Below are positions 1 to 8,632 of a stretch of 64,000 nucleotides of DNA, in pieces. The position numbers and the translations under genes were made by a program. The DNA comes from Streptomyces stelliscabiei (GTDB taxonomy: Bacteria > Actinomycetota > Actinomycetes > Streptomycetales > Streptomycetaceae): contig NZ_JADBGF010000001.1 in NCBI RefSeq assembly GCF_014873495.1, positions 8,742,001 through 8,806,000 on the forward strand. Direction: 5' to 3'. How positions within the stretch are numbered: position 1 is the first letter of the stretch; each line of letters opens with the position of its first letter. Under the pieces are notes generated by a model. The model was not told the origin of the DNA and ran no database searches. It saw nothing but the letters and a program-made list of their open reading frames with translations.

Positions 1-302
1 TGAACACGACAGTAAGCGAGTGGGGGAGGGCTGGCGCTGATCTCTGCGGCGCGGTCCCCGGGCTGGTGCGCTGTCTGTCAGCTGGACGACCCGTCGCTCC
101 GGGCTGTGGTTACCGCCCACCACCGACGACGACAGCGGCCACAACAACCCCTGTGCGTGCAAGAGCACGGCACGGATTTTTCACGAGGACACAGCGCAGA
201 CGGAGAAGGCACGCATCTCCTGACTATCAGTCAAGTCGTGGCGGTCCTAGCGTCAATAGCCCCGGCCACATCGCTCTCTCCGTGAAAAGAGGCCCCTTGG
301 CG
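1..302. other. Intergenic leader, no gene seen
   Basis: No reading frame here has convincing coding character. The frame that runs into the lipase gene could be opened further upstream, but it translates into low-complexity basic sequence before the obvious signal peptide. The stretch presumably holds the lipase promoter; I could not pick out -35/-10 boxes. Confidence 0.5.
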
Positions 303-1583
303 ATGAAGAGATCACTCCTGCTCAGCGCCCTCACGACGGCCGCGGCACTCGTCGGAACCGTGGTGTCCCCGGCCTACGGCGTCACCGGGCACGCGGCTGC
401 CGCACCCACCTGCAACGCGGCCGACTCCGACATCTACGCCGCTCCCACGAGTGTGGCCGCCACTCCGGGTACCGTCCTCAGCTGCCGTCCAGTCTCCCTC
501 ACCCAGGTGCCCGGCAACATCTCCATGACCGCGTGGAAGGTGCGCTACAGCTCAACCGACAACCAGGGTCGGCCCATCGCCGTCTCGGGCACCGTCGCCG
601 TTCCGGCGGCCCCCTGGACCGGACCAGGCACCCGCCCGATCGTCGCGTTCAACCCGGGCACCCTGGGCCTGGGCCCCCAGTGCGCGTTCTCCAAGCAGCT
701 CGCCGGGGCCTACCAGGACGAGTACGAAGGCGACAACATCGCCGCCCTGCTCAAGGCGGGCTACGCGGTCGCCGCCACCGACGGCGCCGGATACCTCGAC
801 GGACAGACACACCCCTACGTCTCCGGGACCGACGCCGGGCACGCCCTGCTCGACATCGCCCGGGCCGCCACCGCGCTACCAGCGAGCGGCCTCTCTCCGC
901 AGACCAGCGTGGGACTGTGGGGCTACTCCGAAGGCGGCGCGGCAAGCCTGTGGGCCGCCCAGCTCGCCACCGCTTACGCCCCCGATCTGCATGTCGTCGG
1001 CGACGCATCGGGCGGTGTCCCCGGCGACCTCAAGACCGTCGCCGCCTCCCTGGAAGGCGGCGCCTTCTCCGGCTTCCTCGCCGACGCAGCCATCGGGATC
1101 CACGCGGCCTACCAGGCGCTCCCCTTCGACTCCCTGCTCAACGACGACGGCCGTAAGGCCGTCACATCCGCCAAGTCCCTGTGCCTGGCCGGTACCACGG
1201 CCACGCTCGCAGGCAAGAAGCTGGCCGACTACACCAAGGACGGGCTCAGCCTCGACCAGCTCTACCAGCAGCGCGGTACCGACGGCCGTACCTGGGGCCA
1301 GGTCCTGGATGCCCAGAAACTCGGCGTGGACGTGGGCCCCGCGTCCACCACCGCCCGCTACCGCATCCCCTTCCCGGTGCTGCAGTACCGCGGTCTGCTC
1401 GACGAGGTCATCCCCACCTCCACCGAGGACGCGACCCGCGCCGCCTACTGCAGCGCCGGCATCACCACCGCTTGGCGAACCTACCCCGGCGACCATCTGC
1501 TCACCGACAACCAGGCGATCGGCGACGTCGTCAACTGGTTCGGCGACCGCTTCGCCGGACGCACGGCCCAGAACGACTGCTGA
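303..1583 (+). CDS. Secreted lipase-like alpha/beta hydrolase
   Basis: A 426-residue exported hydrolase resembling the secretory lipase (LIP) family, expected to act on esters or acylglycerols outside the cell. The chosen ATG follows a purine-rich stretch and begins a classic signal peptide (MKRSLLLSALTTAAALVG, then an Ala-rich cleavage region near residue 35). The nucleophile elbow GYSEGG places the serine at about residue 209; LLDEVIP (Asp about 367) and GDHLL (His about 398) complete a plausible Ser-Asp-His triad. Cysteines near both ends are consistent with disulfides in an exported protein. It is monocistronic; nothing nearby is functionally linked. The fold and secretion are clear, the substrate is not. 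Confidence 0.82.
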   Translation: MKRSLLLSALTTAAALVGTVVSPAYGVTGHAAAAPTCNAADSDIYAAPTSVAATPGTVLSCRPVSLTQVPGNISMTAWKVRYSSTDNQGRPIAVSGTVAVPAAPWTGPGTRPIVAFNPGTLGLGPQCAFSKQLAGAYQDEYEGDNIAALLKAGYAVAATDGAGYLDGQTHPYVSGTDAGHALLDIARAATALPASGLSPQTSVGLWGYSEGGAASLWAAQLATAYAPDLHVVGDASGGVPGDLKTVAASLEGGAFSGFLADAAIGIHAAYQALPFDSLLNDDGRKAVTSAKSLCLAGTTATLAGKKLADYTKDGLSLDQLYQQRGTDGRTWGQVLDAQKLGVDVGPASTTARYRIPFPVLQYRGLLDEVIPTSTEDATRAAYCSAGITTAWRTYPGDHLLTDNQAIGDVVNWFGDRFAGRTAQNDC

Positions 1584-1724
1584 GGCCACGCGTCGGCCGG
1601 ACATCAGGCAGATCGGAGGGTGAGCGCCAGCGAGTCCCACATCCACCTCGACGGCCCCGGTCCGGCCATAGCGGTCTATGGCACGAGAAGGAGCAATGCT
1701 CAGAACCTGTGGATCGCCCGGGGA

Positions 1725-1804
1725 GGACGTACCTTCCCGGGTGATTGATCGATAGGTCACCGAGCAAGACCGGCGTTCGCAGTACCGGCCGGGAAGGTAC
1801 GTCC
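1725..1804. repeat. Perfect 16-bp inverted repeat with 48-nt loop
   Basis: The arms GGACGTACCTTCCCGG (1725-1740) and CCGGGAAGGTACGTCC (1789-1804) are exact reverse complements. The loop contains a smaller GTGA/TCAC dyad. No T-run follows, so it is not an obvious intrinsic terminator. It lies between the lipase gene and a recombinase-like gene and could be a mobile-element end, a recombination target or a structured transcript. Confidence 0.7.
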
Positions 1805-1853
1805 GTGCTCACCGTAGTCAGCGAGAACGGCTCCACTCACGACCTTCGCCGGC

Positions 1854-2145
1854 GTGCTCGCCCACCAGCTCGCCACCCGGGCCGAAGTCCTCGGCTTCAC
1901 GCCCCACAAGCAGTCCGGTCCCGCAACACGGGAGGTCTCCCGCCGCCGTGCCAGCCGCACGTCCCCGCCGGTGTCCGGCCAGCTCCTCGATCCCGGGCAG
2001 CCGCCCCTGTTCGCCATGGAGCGGGAGTGGACCGCGCTGCGCGGGCTGAGTACGACCGAGCTTCCGGCCCTCACCGAGCGTGCGGCACAACTGCCGGCCG
2101 GCTTCGCGCCGCTGACGCCGGTTCCCGACCCGCGGCGCCCCGCAT
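1854..2145 (+). pseudogene. Possible remnant coding segment before the recombinase
   Basis: This frame reads sensibly for about 95 residues (for example GQLLDPGQPPLFAMEREW and LRGLSTTELPALTERAAQ) and then dissolves, while the next frame opens into the recombinase gene. It may be an N-terminal portion or partner gene of the recombinase lost by frameshift. I do not recognise the family. The rest of 1584-2182 holds only the inverted repeat. Confidence 0.3.
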
Positions 2146-2182
2146 CGGCAGGTGCGGGGTCCTGCGAATTCTCTAGGCCTGG

Positions 2183-3283
2183 TTGGGCGCCGAGGCACCG
2201 TTCAGCGTGGAGGATGTCCTTGGTCTGTCCGCCACGTTCTCCCCGACAGCAACGGCGCGCGCTCTGGGGTACCTGCGACGCCAGGGTCTTCTTCGCCCCG
2301 CCGGCCCCGCCCAGCAGGACGAAGATGCGCTACGCGAGATCCACGCCGGGGGGGCCAGCGTGTCAGCGAGCTTGGCCCGCGAACGCCGCAACCGGCGACA
2401 CGAAGCCGCGATCGCCGCCAAGCTCACCGTGCTGCCCGGCCCGCTCGCCGCCCAGGTCCATGTATGGGTGAGGGTCATGCGCGGCCAGGGGCGACGCTGT
2501 CACCGGGCTGCCGACTACGCCCGTATCCGGCGCAACCTCAGCACCGCCCTGCCCGTGCTCAAGGCATGGGCCAGCGTCGGCCTGGACCTGCGGCAGATCA
2601 CCGCCGAGCACATCCGCACCGAACTCAACCAGCGTCAGGTCAGCCAAGCCCGCGCGCTGCACCACGTCCTGCGCAGCGTCTTCGCCGCGTTGAAGCAGGA
2701 GAAAGTTCTCTTCCACAACCCGACGTTGGGAATCTCGCTGACCACCGCGGTGCCCGTCCCCACCCCGCTGCCCAGCGACCGGCTCCGCGGCCTCCTGGAC
2801 CGCCTCGAGGGCCCCCGTGCCAGGCTCACCGTCGGCCTGGTCGCGGTCCACGGAGTGCGGCCTCTCGAAGTCACGCGGCTCAGACTCGCCGACCTCGATC
2901 TGCACCGCCGCACCCTGCGCATCCGGCGCGGCAAGGGCCACCAGCACGTCGTCCACCTGGACGTGCTGACTCTGCACCTTCTCGCCGCCTGGCTCACCGA
3001 GCGCCGCAAGAACTGGCCCACCTCGGACAACCCGCACCTGCTCATCACGAGCCACTGCGCCCACCACCCCGCCCAGCCACCCATGAGCTACTGCGCACTG
3101 AGGGCCGCCTTCGACCAGACCGGCATGCTGCCGAAGCAACTGTGGAGCGACCGCGTCCTCGACGAAGCCAGACACACCGCCGATCCTGTTCACCTCGTCC
3201 GCGTCTTCGGCATCCACCCCCACACCGCCGTCAGGTACGTCCACGCAGCCCACCCGGACAAGGCCTTGGCGAGAATCCGCTGA
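2183..3283 (+). CDS. Tyrosine recombinase-like protein
   Basis: A 366-residue protein with a core-binding N-terminal region and a C-terminal domain resembling phage-type integrases. The box I arginine is visible in HGVRPLEVTRLRLADLDL, the beta-hairpin lysine in RRGKGHQHVVHL, and a terminal VRYVHAAHP tyrosine fits the nucleophile position. The segment that should hold the HxxR motif reads RVLDEARHTADPVHLVR, so the canonical His appears replaced while Arg is kept. The start is TTG; alternative starts are possible. No att site or tRNA was found beside it. It may be an active recombinase of a divergent actinobacterial subfamily or a decayed integrase. Confidence 0.6.
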   Translation: MGAEAPFSVEDVLGLSATFSPTATARALGYLRRQGLLRPAGPAQQDEDALREIHAGGASVSASLARERRNRRHEAAIAAKLTVLPGPLAAQVHVWVRVMRGQGRRCHRAADYARIRRNLSTALPVLKAWASVGLDLRQITAEHIRTELNQRQVSQARALHHVLRSVFAALKQEKVLFHNPTLGISLTTAVPVPTPLPSDRLRGLLDRLEGPRARLTVGLVAVHGVRPLEVTRLRLADLDLHRRTLRIRRGKGHQHVVHLDVLTLHLLAAWLTERRKNWPTSDNPHLLITSHCAHHPAQPPMSYCALRAAFDQTGMLPKQLWSDRVLDEARHTADPVHLVRVFGIHPHTAVRYVHAAHPDKALARIR

Positions 3284-3570
3284 GGCGACGCCGGCCCCCG
3301 CGCGGTGATCCGTGCCAGCCCCAAACGCTGGGAAAGGAAGTTCTTCGAGGGGGAAAGGATGGGTACCCCGGGGCCGTCGCACAGGCCCACGCCGGCTTGG
3401 GGTGCCGGTAAGAACGCTGTCAGCAGCCGCAAACAGCGGTGATTCCTGACCGTTGCGAACGCCGACGCCCCCAGGCGCGGAAGCGGCAGCCAGTCTGAGT
3501 TCGTTGCTCTTCCCCAGCCGGGCGATAGCGGCCACCCCCGACCCTCCGTGGGGAGGGCCTGGCACCCGGG

Positions 3571-3881
3571 ACCAATGAGGTCCGGCTCGCCGCGTGCGAG
3601 ACCCACACAGGTGGGCTGACACTGCCCGACGAGGTCATCACGCTTGCCGCGGCCTTCCACTACGCCGACTACCGCCGCGTCAGCACCTGTGGCATGCCTC
3701 TGACGACCCCACGGGCTAGGCAGTCGACCAGATCTACGCCCGGATGGCCGGAGCCAAGAACGGCGTCCATGCACCGGAACGGGCGGCCGAGGCACTCCAC
3801 TGGGTCGTACGGGATCTGAGGCAGGAGTCCCCAGGGCGGCTGAGCCTATGGCGCTTCATCCATCTGGGGCGACGAGGCCAC
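3571..3881 (+). pseudogene. CHAT-domain protease C-terminal remnant
   Basis: Two frames together reconstruct the end of a CHAT (caspase-HetF-associated TPR) domain: EVRLAACETHTGGLTLPDE, containing the ACET catalytic-Cys motif, then FHYADYRRV, a frameshift, SDDPTG followed by an amber codon, VDQIYARMAG, ERAAEALHWVVRDLR and SLWRFIHLG. These match the canonical order LSACET / LWxVDDP / AxALHxAVRxLR / PSLWAxFVHxG. No N-terminal part (TPR or other effector-sensing region) remains. It is not expected to give a working protein. The preceding stretch 3284-3570 contains no gene I can support, only a short CCCTCC/GGAGGG hairpin. Confidence 0.65.
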
Positions 3882-3987
3882 GGTGCGGGTCGACTCCGTC
3901 ACGCATGGTGCCCTGTGTTCGCGGGCATGCACGGACGGCGGCTCCGAGGTCATGGTCTCGACGACGGTGCTCATGACGCACCTCCGG

Positions 3988-4009
3988 GATATGTTTCGCT
4001 TGCTATATT
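3988..4009. promoter_or_regulatory. Operator-like site upstream of TetR gene
   Basis: An AT-rich island in GC-rich DNA with ATAT at both ends. Its reverse strand reads ATATAGCAAGCGAAACATAT, sharing the TATAGC core and spacing with sites before the MaoC, ABC-importer and amidase genes. It ends about 55 bp before the GTG start of the TetR gene, fitting autoregulation. The assignment rests on sequence similarity only. Confidence 0.5.
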
Positions 4010-4065
4010 TCGATGTCTGTGAGTCGTGCCGGGCGAGGGCCGGGTGCGCGGGCGGGGAGGTCTCA

Positions 4066-4656
4066 GTGCCGCGGTATGTGGATCCGGAGGAGCGTGTTCG
4101 CGACATCGTCGCGGCCTCCCTGCAGGCTTTGAGTGAGGGAGGGCTGGCCGAGCTGACGCTTCGGAAGATCGCGCAGCGGATGGGCGGGTCCATCACGCTG
4201 ATCACGCACTACTTCGCCAACCGTGAGGCCCTGCTGGATGCCGTCCTGCAGTACGCGTTGGCTGATGTGGACGTCGTCCTTGAGGAAATGGGGCAGATTG
4301 CCGAGCCCCGGGACCGGCTGCGGGTCGCCCTGCAGTGGTTCCTGCCGGACACCGAGGAGGCGCTGAGAGATGAGCGCGCGCGGGTGGCGTTGCTGACGCA
4401 TCAGGGTGCGGAGCCGGTCATCCGGCGGCACCTGGCGCGGATGGAGCCGGCGATGCGAGCGGTTCTGGTGCGGGCCGTCGAGGAGTTGGTCCCGGCCGAC
4501 GAGCTGGAGGACACGGTCGACATGGTGCGGGTCTGGGTGTCCGGTATAGCCCTGTCCGTGGTCGAGCACCCGGAGATCTGGACGCCGGAGCGTCAACTGG
4601 CCGCGCTGGAGCGTTTCCTCAAGGTGCTGTCGCTCGTGGAGCTCCCGGCCGGTTGA
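4066..4656 (+). CDS. TetR/AcrR-family transcriptional regulator
   Basis: A 196-residue TetR regulator. The N-terminal helix-turn-helix is seen in LTLRKIAQRMGGSITLITHY followed by FANREALLDAVL, about residues 30-60; the rest is an all-helical ligand-binding domain. The GTG start was chosen because it has a GGGGAGG ribosome-binding site a few bases upstream and removes a Cys-rich, non-family N-terminal extension. It converges on the acyl-CoA ligase gene and shares a putative operator with three nearby catabolic units, so it is the best candidate for their regulator. The ligand may be an acyl-CoA or aromatic acid; that is inference. Confidence 0.85.
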   Translation: MPRYVDPEERVRDIVAASLQALSEGGLAELTLRKIAQRMGGSITLITHYFANREALLDAVLQYALADVDVVLEEMGQIAEPRDRLRVALQWFLPDTEEALRDERARVALLTHQGAEPVIRRHLARMEPAMRAVLVRAVEELVPADELEDTVDMVRVWVSGIALSVVEHPEIWTPERQLAALERFLKVLSLVELPAG

Positions 4657-4715
4657 GCGGACCGCAGCGAGGGAGCGGACCGGCCGGTGGCATCCGGTCG
4701 ATCCGCTGCTCTGTC

Positions 4716-6275
4716 TCAGGGTGCCCGCAGATCGACGGCGTGTGCACGGTGCGGTTCGGCGCGGAGTTCCGCCTTCGCGATCTTGCCGCTGGCCGTGTGC
4801 GGCAGGCTGTCACGGAACTCGATGTAGCGTGGCACCTTGAAGCGGGCGAGCCCCCTCAGGCACCACGCCTCGATCTCCTGGGCGGTCAGGCTGGCCCCCG
4901 GCTTGAGTACGACGACCGCCTTCACCTCTTCGTCGCGCTGGGGGTCGGGAACCGGTATGACACCGACCTCCTCCACCTCCGGCATGCTCATGATCTGCAG
5001 TTCGACCTCGGCCGCGGCGATGTTCTCTCCGCTGCGGCGGATGACATCGCGGACGCGGCCCTCGTAGTAATGCTGTCCGTCGGCGTCCTTGCGGACGATG
5101 TCGCCGGTACGGAACCAGCCGCCGGGCAGGAAGAGTTCGGCGTTGGCCTCGGGGCGGTTGTGGTAGCCGAGCATCATGCCGGGTCCCCGCAGGCACAGTT
5201 CACCCGAGCGGCCCGGCTCGACCTCCTCGCCGTTCTGGTCGATGATCTTCGACTCGCGCTGAGGGAAGCACCAGCCCATGGAGCCGGTGCCGACGGTGTC
5301 GGTGCGCTCGTACGGGACAAAAGTGCCGTTGCCGACCTCCGTGCTGGCGTAGACCTCGCGCGCCCGCAGGCCGAAGCGGCGCTCCAGCGGCTCGTGCAGG
5401 GAGGGCGGCATGGCCGACACGGGTGCTTTTTTCAGGGCCAGTTTCCGGTCGGCGTCGCTCTCCGGGAGATCGAGCATGCCCTCGTCGATCCAGGCCATGT
5501 CGATCTGGTGGTCGACGAGCCAGTTCATGAACTTGCGCCGGCTCAGCCCCGCGGTGACGTACAGGCCACCTCCGCCGGCCAGCGCCATCATCAGATAGGC
5601 CTGGTTCTGCATGTAGTAGAAGGGGTGGTCCGCCAGGATCCGCTGGGCGTCGCCGAGCGCCGAGCCGTAGACGCCGATCTGGATCCAGTAGGTGTGGGTG
5701 AGCAGGCATCCCTTGGGGAGCCCGGTAGTGCCGGACGTGAACTGGATGTTGACCACCACACCGGGGTCTGCCCGGTGGGTGCGCGGCGTCGGCTCGTGCG
5801 CGGCCAGCGTGGCGAAGTCGTGCAGGCCGGTGACGGGTTCGCCGACGACGATGATCCGTTCGCTCGCCACGGGGCCGATGCCGTCATCGGTGAGTGCGCC
5901 GGTGACGACGTCGTCGGCGGCGACGAGCCACCGGGCGCCGGCGTCACCGAGGACGAAGTCGATCTCCCGCGGGGTGTACTTGGGGTTCATCGGCACGGCG
6001 ACCGCGCCGGCTTCGATGACCGCGAGCCAGGTCAGCGGGAACTCCTCCTGGTTGCGCAGCAGGATGCCGACCTTGTCGCCGGGCGTGAGGCCGAGGAGTT
6101 CGAGGCCAGTGCGCACCCGGCTGATCCGCTCGCGCAGTTCCGCCCAGGTCAGTGTGGGGCCCCCGCCCTCGATGTGGGTGAGGGCGAGGTTGTCCGGCCA
6201 CTGCCCGGCGGCGTAGTCCAGTGCCTCGGGGATGGTCTTGTCGAGGAGGTACTGCTGGTGTGCGTCCAGTTCCAT
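4716..6275 (-). CDS. AMP-forming acyl-CoA synthetase
   Basis: A 519-residue member of the ANL adenylating enzymes, expected to activate a carboxylic acid with ATP and CoA. Motifs are complete: the phosphate-binding loop FTSGTTGLPKG (about 179-189), ASTEVGNG (about 310), the hinge region GWFRTGDIVRKDADG (about 387-400) with GRVRDVIRRSGENI, and the C-terminal catalytic Lys in PHTASGKIAKAEL (Lys about 498). The start after the MaoC gene leaves a 23-bp gap, so the two are probably cotranscribed with the hydratase first. The family members most alike activate medium-chain, carnitine-like or aromatic acids; the substrate is not decidable from motifs. Confidence 0.85.
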   Translation of the reverse strand: MELDAHQQYLLDKTIPEALDYAAGQWPDNLALTHIEGGGPTLTWAELRERISRVRTGLELLGLTPGDKVGILLRNQEEFPLTWLAVIEAGAVAVPMNPKYTPREIDFVLGDAGARWLVAADDVVTGALTDDGIGPVASERIIVVGEPVTGLHDFATLAAHEPTPRTHRADPGVVVNIQFTSGTTGLPKGCLLTHTYWIQIGVYGSALGDAQRILADHPFYYMQNQAYLMMALAGGGGLYVTAGLSRRKFMNWLVDHQIDMAWIDEGMLDLPESDADRKLALKKAPVSAMPPSLHEPLERRFGLRAREVYASTEVGNGTFVPYERTDTVGTGSMGWCFPQRESKIIDQNGEEVEPGRSGELCLRGPGMMLGYHNRPEANAELFLPGGWFRTGDIVRKDADGQHYYEGRVRDVIRRSGENIAAAEVELQIMSMPEVEEVGVIPVPDPQRDEEVKAVVVLKPGASLTAQEIEAWCLRGLARFKVPRYIEFRDSLPHTASGKIAKAELRAEPHRAHAVDLRAP

Positions 6276-6298
6276 GTTCTCGGCCTCTCTACGGCAGT

Positions 6299-6775
6299 TC
6301 AGACGGTGGACCACAGGGCGCGCTGCGTCGCGACGAATCCGGGGCGCTCCCGGCCCCTGACCTCGGCGCGCAGGTCGGTGACGACGAGGTGGCCCTGGTC
6401 CCCGCGGTCGATGACCTCGCGGACGTGGCCGTGGACGCGGAAGGGGTCGGTGGTGCGGATCACCGAGACGAAGCGGACGTTGTCCAGCCCGTAGTTCCAG
6501 GCGATCCACGGGCCCTCGGACCACAGGGAGTGGTTGCACAGCACGTCCAGCAGGCTGAGCAGGTGGAAGCCCTCCACCAGGCCGTCGCCGTACTCGTCCT
6601 CGCCCTCGTAGGCGTGCGGGTACTCGTCGTGGTACGACGCCTTCTCGAAGTCCTTGGTGCGTTCGTCGTCGACGACGAACCAGGGCGTGGTGAACGTCCC
6701 GCCCAGCAGAGCCGGTGCCTGGGAGGGGTGGGGGACGGTCAGGGTCGTGGCTCCCTCGGTGGAGAGGATGCCCAT
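6299..6775 (-). CDS. MaoC-like hot-dog dehydratase
   Basis: A 158-residue single hot-dog protein of the MaoC-like hydratase group. The signature DEYGDGLVEGFHLLSLLDVL carries the Gly-rich helix N-terminus that binds acyl-CoA, and TPWFVVDDERTKDFEKAS is the usual N-terminal block. Such proteins hydrate enoyl-CoA thioesters, although some in this length class are non-canonical. It is the first gene of a two-gene unit with the acyl-CoA ligase, which suggests that the acid activated by the ligase is processed as a CoA thioester. A strong AAAGGAG ribosome-binding site precedes the ATG. Confidence 0.75.
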   Translation of the reverse strand: MGILSTEGATTLTVPHPSQAPALLGGTFTTPWFVVDDERTKDFEKASYHDEYPHAYEGEDEYGDGLVEGFHLLSLLDVLCNHSLWSEGPWIAWNYGLDNVRFVSVIRTTDPFRVHGHVREVIDRGDQGHLVVTDLRAEVRGRERPGFVATQRALWSTV

Positions 6776-6787
6776 GGTCGGCTCCTT

Positions 6788-6809
6788 TGTGTAGCGATTG
6801 ATTTACTAC
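6788..6809. promoter_or_regulatory. Operator-like site upstream of MaoC gene
   Basis: The sequence TGTGTAGCGATTGATTTACT lies only 13 bp upstream of the MaoC start, overlapping the likely transcription start. It matches the site before the ABC-importer operon at 17 of 20 comparable positions and shares TRTAGC-N4-G with the other two sites. Confidence 0.55.
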
Positions 6810-6848
6810 GAGGGCGTACGTGGCCCGGAGGCCGGCGGGCGCGGGGTG

Positions 6849-7640
6849 TCAGGCGCTTCGGCGGCGGGGCTGCCAGCCGGGCCGGGGCACCGCGTCCAGC
6901 AGTTCCCGGGTGTACGGGTCCCGGGGGTGGTCCAGCACCTCGGCGGTGGGCCCCTGTTCCACGACGCGACCGTCGCGCATGACCAGGCATTGGTCGGTGA
7001 CCTGGCGGACCACCGCAAGGTCGTGCGAGACGAACAGGAACGCCACTGTGGTGCGCTCGCGAATGTCGCGGAGCAGGTTCAGTACCTGTGCCTGCACGCT
7101 GACGTCGAGGGCGGCGACGGCCTCGTCGAGGATCAGGATCTCCGGCTCCAGGGCCAATGCCCGGGCGATGGCCACGCGTTGCCGCTGTCCGCCGGACAGA
7201 TCGCGCGGGAGCCGCGCCGCGTGCTGCTCGTCGAGCCCGACCTCGGCCAGCAGACCCACAGCGCGCTCCTGGGCCGCGGCACGCCCGAGCCCGATGCGCA
7301 CGCGCAGCAGTTCCGTCAGACCGGCGCCGATGCGCTGGCGGGGATCGAGGGAGGCGAAGGGATCCTGGAAGACCATCTGCACGGGGCGCGCGGTCCCCTT
7401 CCCGCTGCCCGCGGCGGTGACCGTCCCGCTCGTGGCCCGCTCCAGCCCGGCGATGATGCGCGCAGTGGTGGTCTTGCCCGAGCCGGACTCGCCCACGACG
7501 GCCAGCGAGCCACCGCGCTCCAGGGTGAAACTGACGTCGTCGACGGCGACGAGCGCCTTGCCGCCCCGGGAATGGGAGGGGAACTCCTTACGCAGACCCT
7601 CCACGACGAGTGCGGGAGCGATGACTGATCGGGTCGTCAT
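6849..7640 (-). CDS. Oligopeptide ABC importer ATPase, OppF/DppF type
   Basis: A 263-residue ABC ATPase. Walker A (GESGSGKTT), Q-loop (MVFQDPFASLDPRQ, typical of the OppF/DppF branch), ABC signature (LSGGQRQRVAIARAL) and Walker B (EILILDEAVAALD) are present, followed by the switch His in VSHDLAVV. Note Ala-Ala in place of the usual Pro-Thr/Ser after Walker B Glu (DEAVAALD). The ATG overlaps the stop of the preceding ATPase gene by 4 nt, indicating translational coupling. It is the last gene of the importer operon. It energises uptake of peptides or other amide-type solutes at the membrane. Confidence 0.88.
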   Translation of the reverse strand: MTTRSVIAPALVVEGLRKEFPSHSRGGKALVAVDDVSFTLERGGSLAVVGESGSGKTTTARIIAGLERATSGTVTAAGSGKGTARPVQMVFQDPFASLDPRQRIGAGLTELLRVRIGLGRAAAQERAVGLLAEVGLDEQHAARLPRDLSGGQRQRVAIARALALEPEILILDEAVAALDVSVQAQVLNLLRDIRERTTVAFLFVSHDLAVVRQVTDQCLVMRDGRVVEQGPTAEVLDHPRDPYTRELLDAVPRPGWQPRRRSA

Positions 7641-8632
7641 GAGTGCACCACCTGGGCAAGCTCGGCGCCGATCTGTTCCACTCGATGGCAGGCGACCAAC
7701 CGGTCCTCCACGGTGCGCAGTTGTGGCCGGTTTTTCCGGCATTCCTCGGTGGCGAAGGGGCAGCGTGCGGCGAACGCGCAGCCCGAGGCCACCTCGTACG
7801 CCGAGACCGGCCGGCCCGGGATCGGCTTCAGCCGGGTCACGGCCGTCGCGCTGGGACGGCAGGCGAGCAGGCCGGCCGTATAGGGGTGCAGGGGACGGGA
7901 GTAGACCTCCGCGGTGGTTCCCCGTTCGACGACGGTCCCGGCGTACATGACGGCCAGGGAGTCGGTCACAGCGGCGGCCAGATCCAGGTCGTGGGAGATG
8001 AACAGCAGCCCGAGGTTCCGCTCGCGGATCTGCTCCTGCAGGATCGCCATGACCTCAGACTGCACGGTCACGTCCAGCGCGGTGGTGGGCTCGTCCGCGA
8101 AGACCAGCTTGGGGGAGGGCAGCAGCGCGGCCACGATCATCATGCGTTGCAGCAGGCCGCCGGAGAGCTCGTGCGGGTACTGGGTCAGGCGGTGCTCGGG
8201 GTCGGTGATGCCTATGCCCGCCATGAGTGCGCAGGCCCGCTGCCTGGCCTCTCGGGGGCCGAGCAGTTTGCCGGCCACGACGCCTTCGATCAGGAAGTCC
8301 CCGACGGTGCGCAGCGGGTTGGTGTGGGCGCGCGGGTCCTGGTGGATGAGCGCGACGTCCCGGGACCGGTACGCGCTCAGTTCACGGCGGGAGAAGCCGA
8401 GCACCGAACGTCCCTCGAAGTCGATCCGCCCGGACGTCGCGGCATGCCGTGGCAGCAGTCGCATGGCGGACTTGACCAGCATCGACTTGCCCGAGCCCGA
8501 CTCGCCGACCAGTCCCACGGTCTCGCCCGCCGCCACGGTCAGATCCACGTCGCGGACCAGTGTGCGCCGGTTCCTGCGGTCCCCGGCAGTGATGCCGACG
8601 CCCTGCAACTCCAGCAGGGGTGCGTTGTTCAT
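7637..8632 (-). CDS. Oligopeptide ABC importer ATPase, OppD/DppD type
   Basis: A 331-residue ABC ATPase with Walker A (GESGSGKSM), Q-loop (LIHQDPRAHTNP), signature LSGGLLQRMMIVAAL and Walker B (LVFADEPTTALD). The C-terminal oligopeptide extension contains a Cys cluster (GCAFAARCPFATEEC ... ACH) that in DppD-type proteins can bind an Fe-S cluster. The ABC signature has Leu-Leu-Gln rather than Gln-Xaa-Gln, seen in nickel/peptide-type members. Its ATG overlaps the upstream permease stop by 4 nt and its own stop overlaps the next ATPase start. It is the heterodimer partner of the OppF-like subunit. Confidence 0.88.
   Translation of the reverse strand: MNNAPLLELQGVGITAGDRRNRRTLVRDVDLTVAAGETVGLVGESGSGKSMLVKSAMRLLPRHAATSGRIDFEGRSVLGFSRRELSAYRSRDVALIHQDPRAHTNPLRTVGDFLIEGVVAGKLLGPREARQRACALMAGIGITDPEHRLTQYPHELSGGLLQRMMIVAALLPSPKLVFADEPTTALDVTVQSEVMAILQEQIRERNLGLLFISHDLDLAAAVTDSLAVMYAGTVVERGTTAEVYSRPLHPYTAGLLACRPSATAVTRLKPIPGRPVSAYEVASGCAFAARCPFATEECRKNRPQLRTVEDRLVACHRVEQIGAELAQVVHS

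Noticed and set aside
4653..6494. 613-codon open frame on the plus strand
   Set aside because: It is antisense to the acyl-CoA ligase, which has all family motifs; the plus-strand product is a Gly/Val/Asp/Arg-rich shadow typical of high-GC codon bias.
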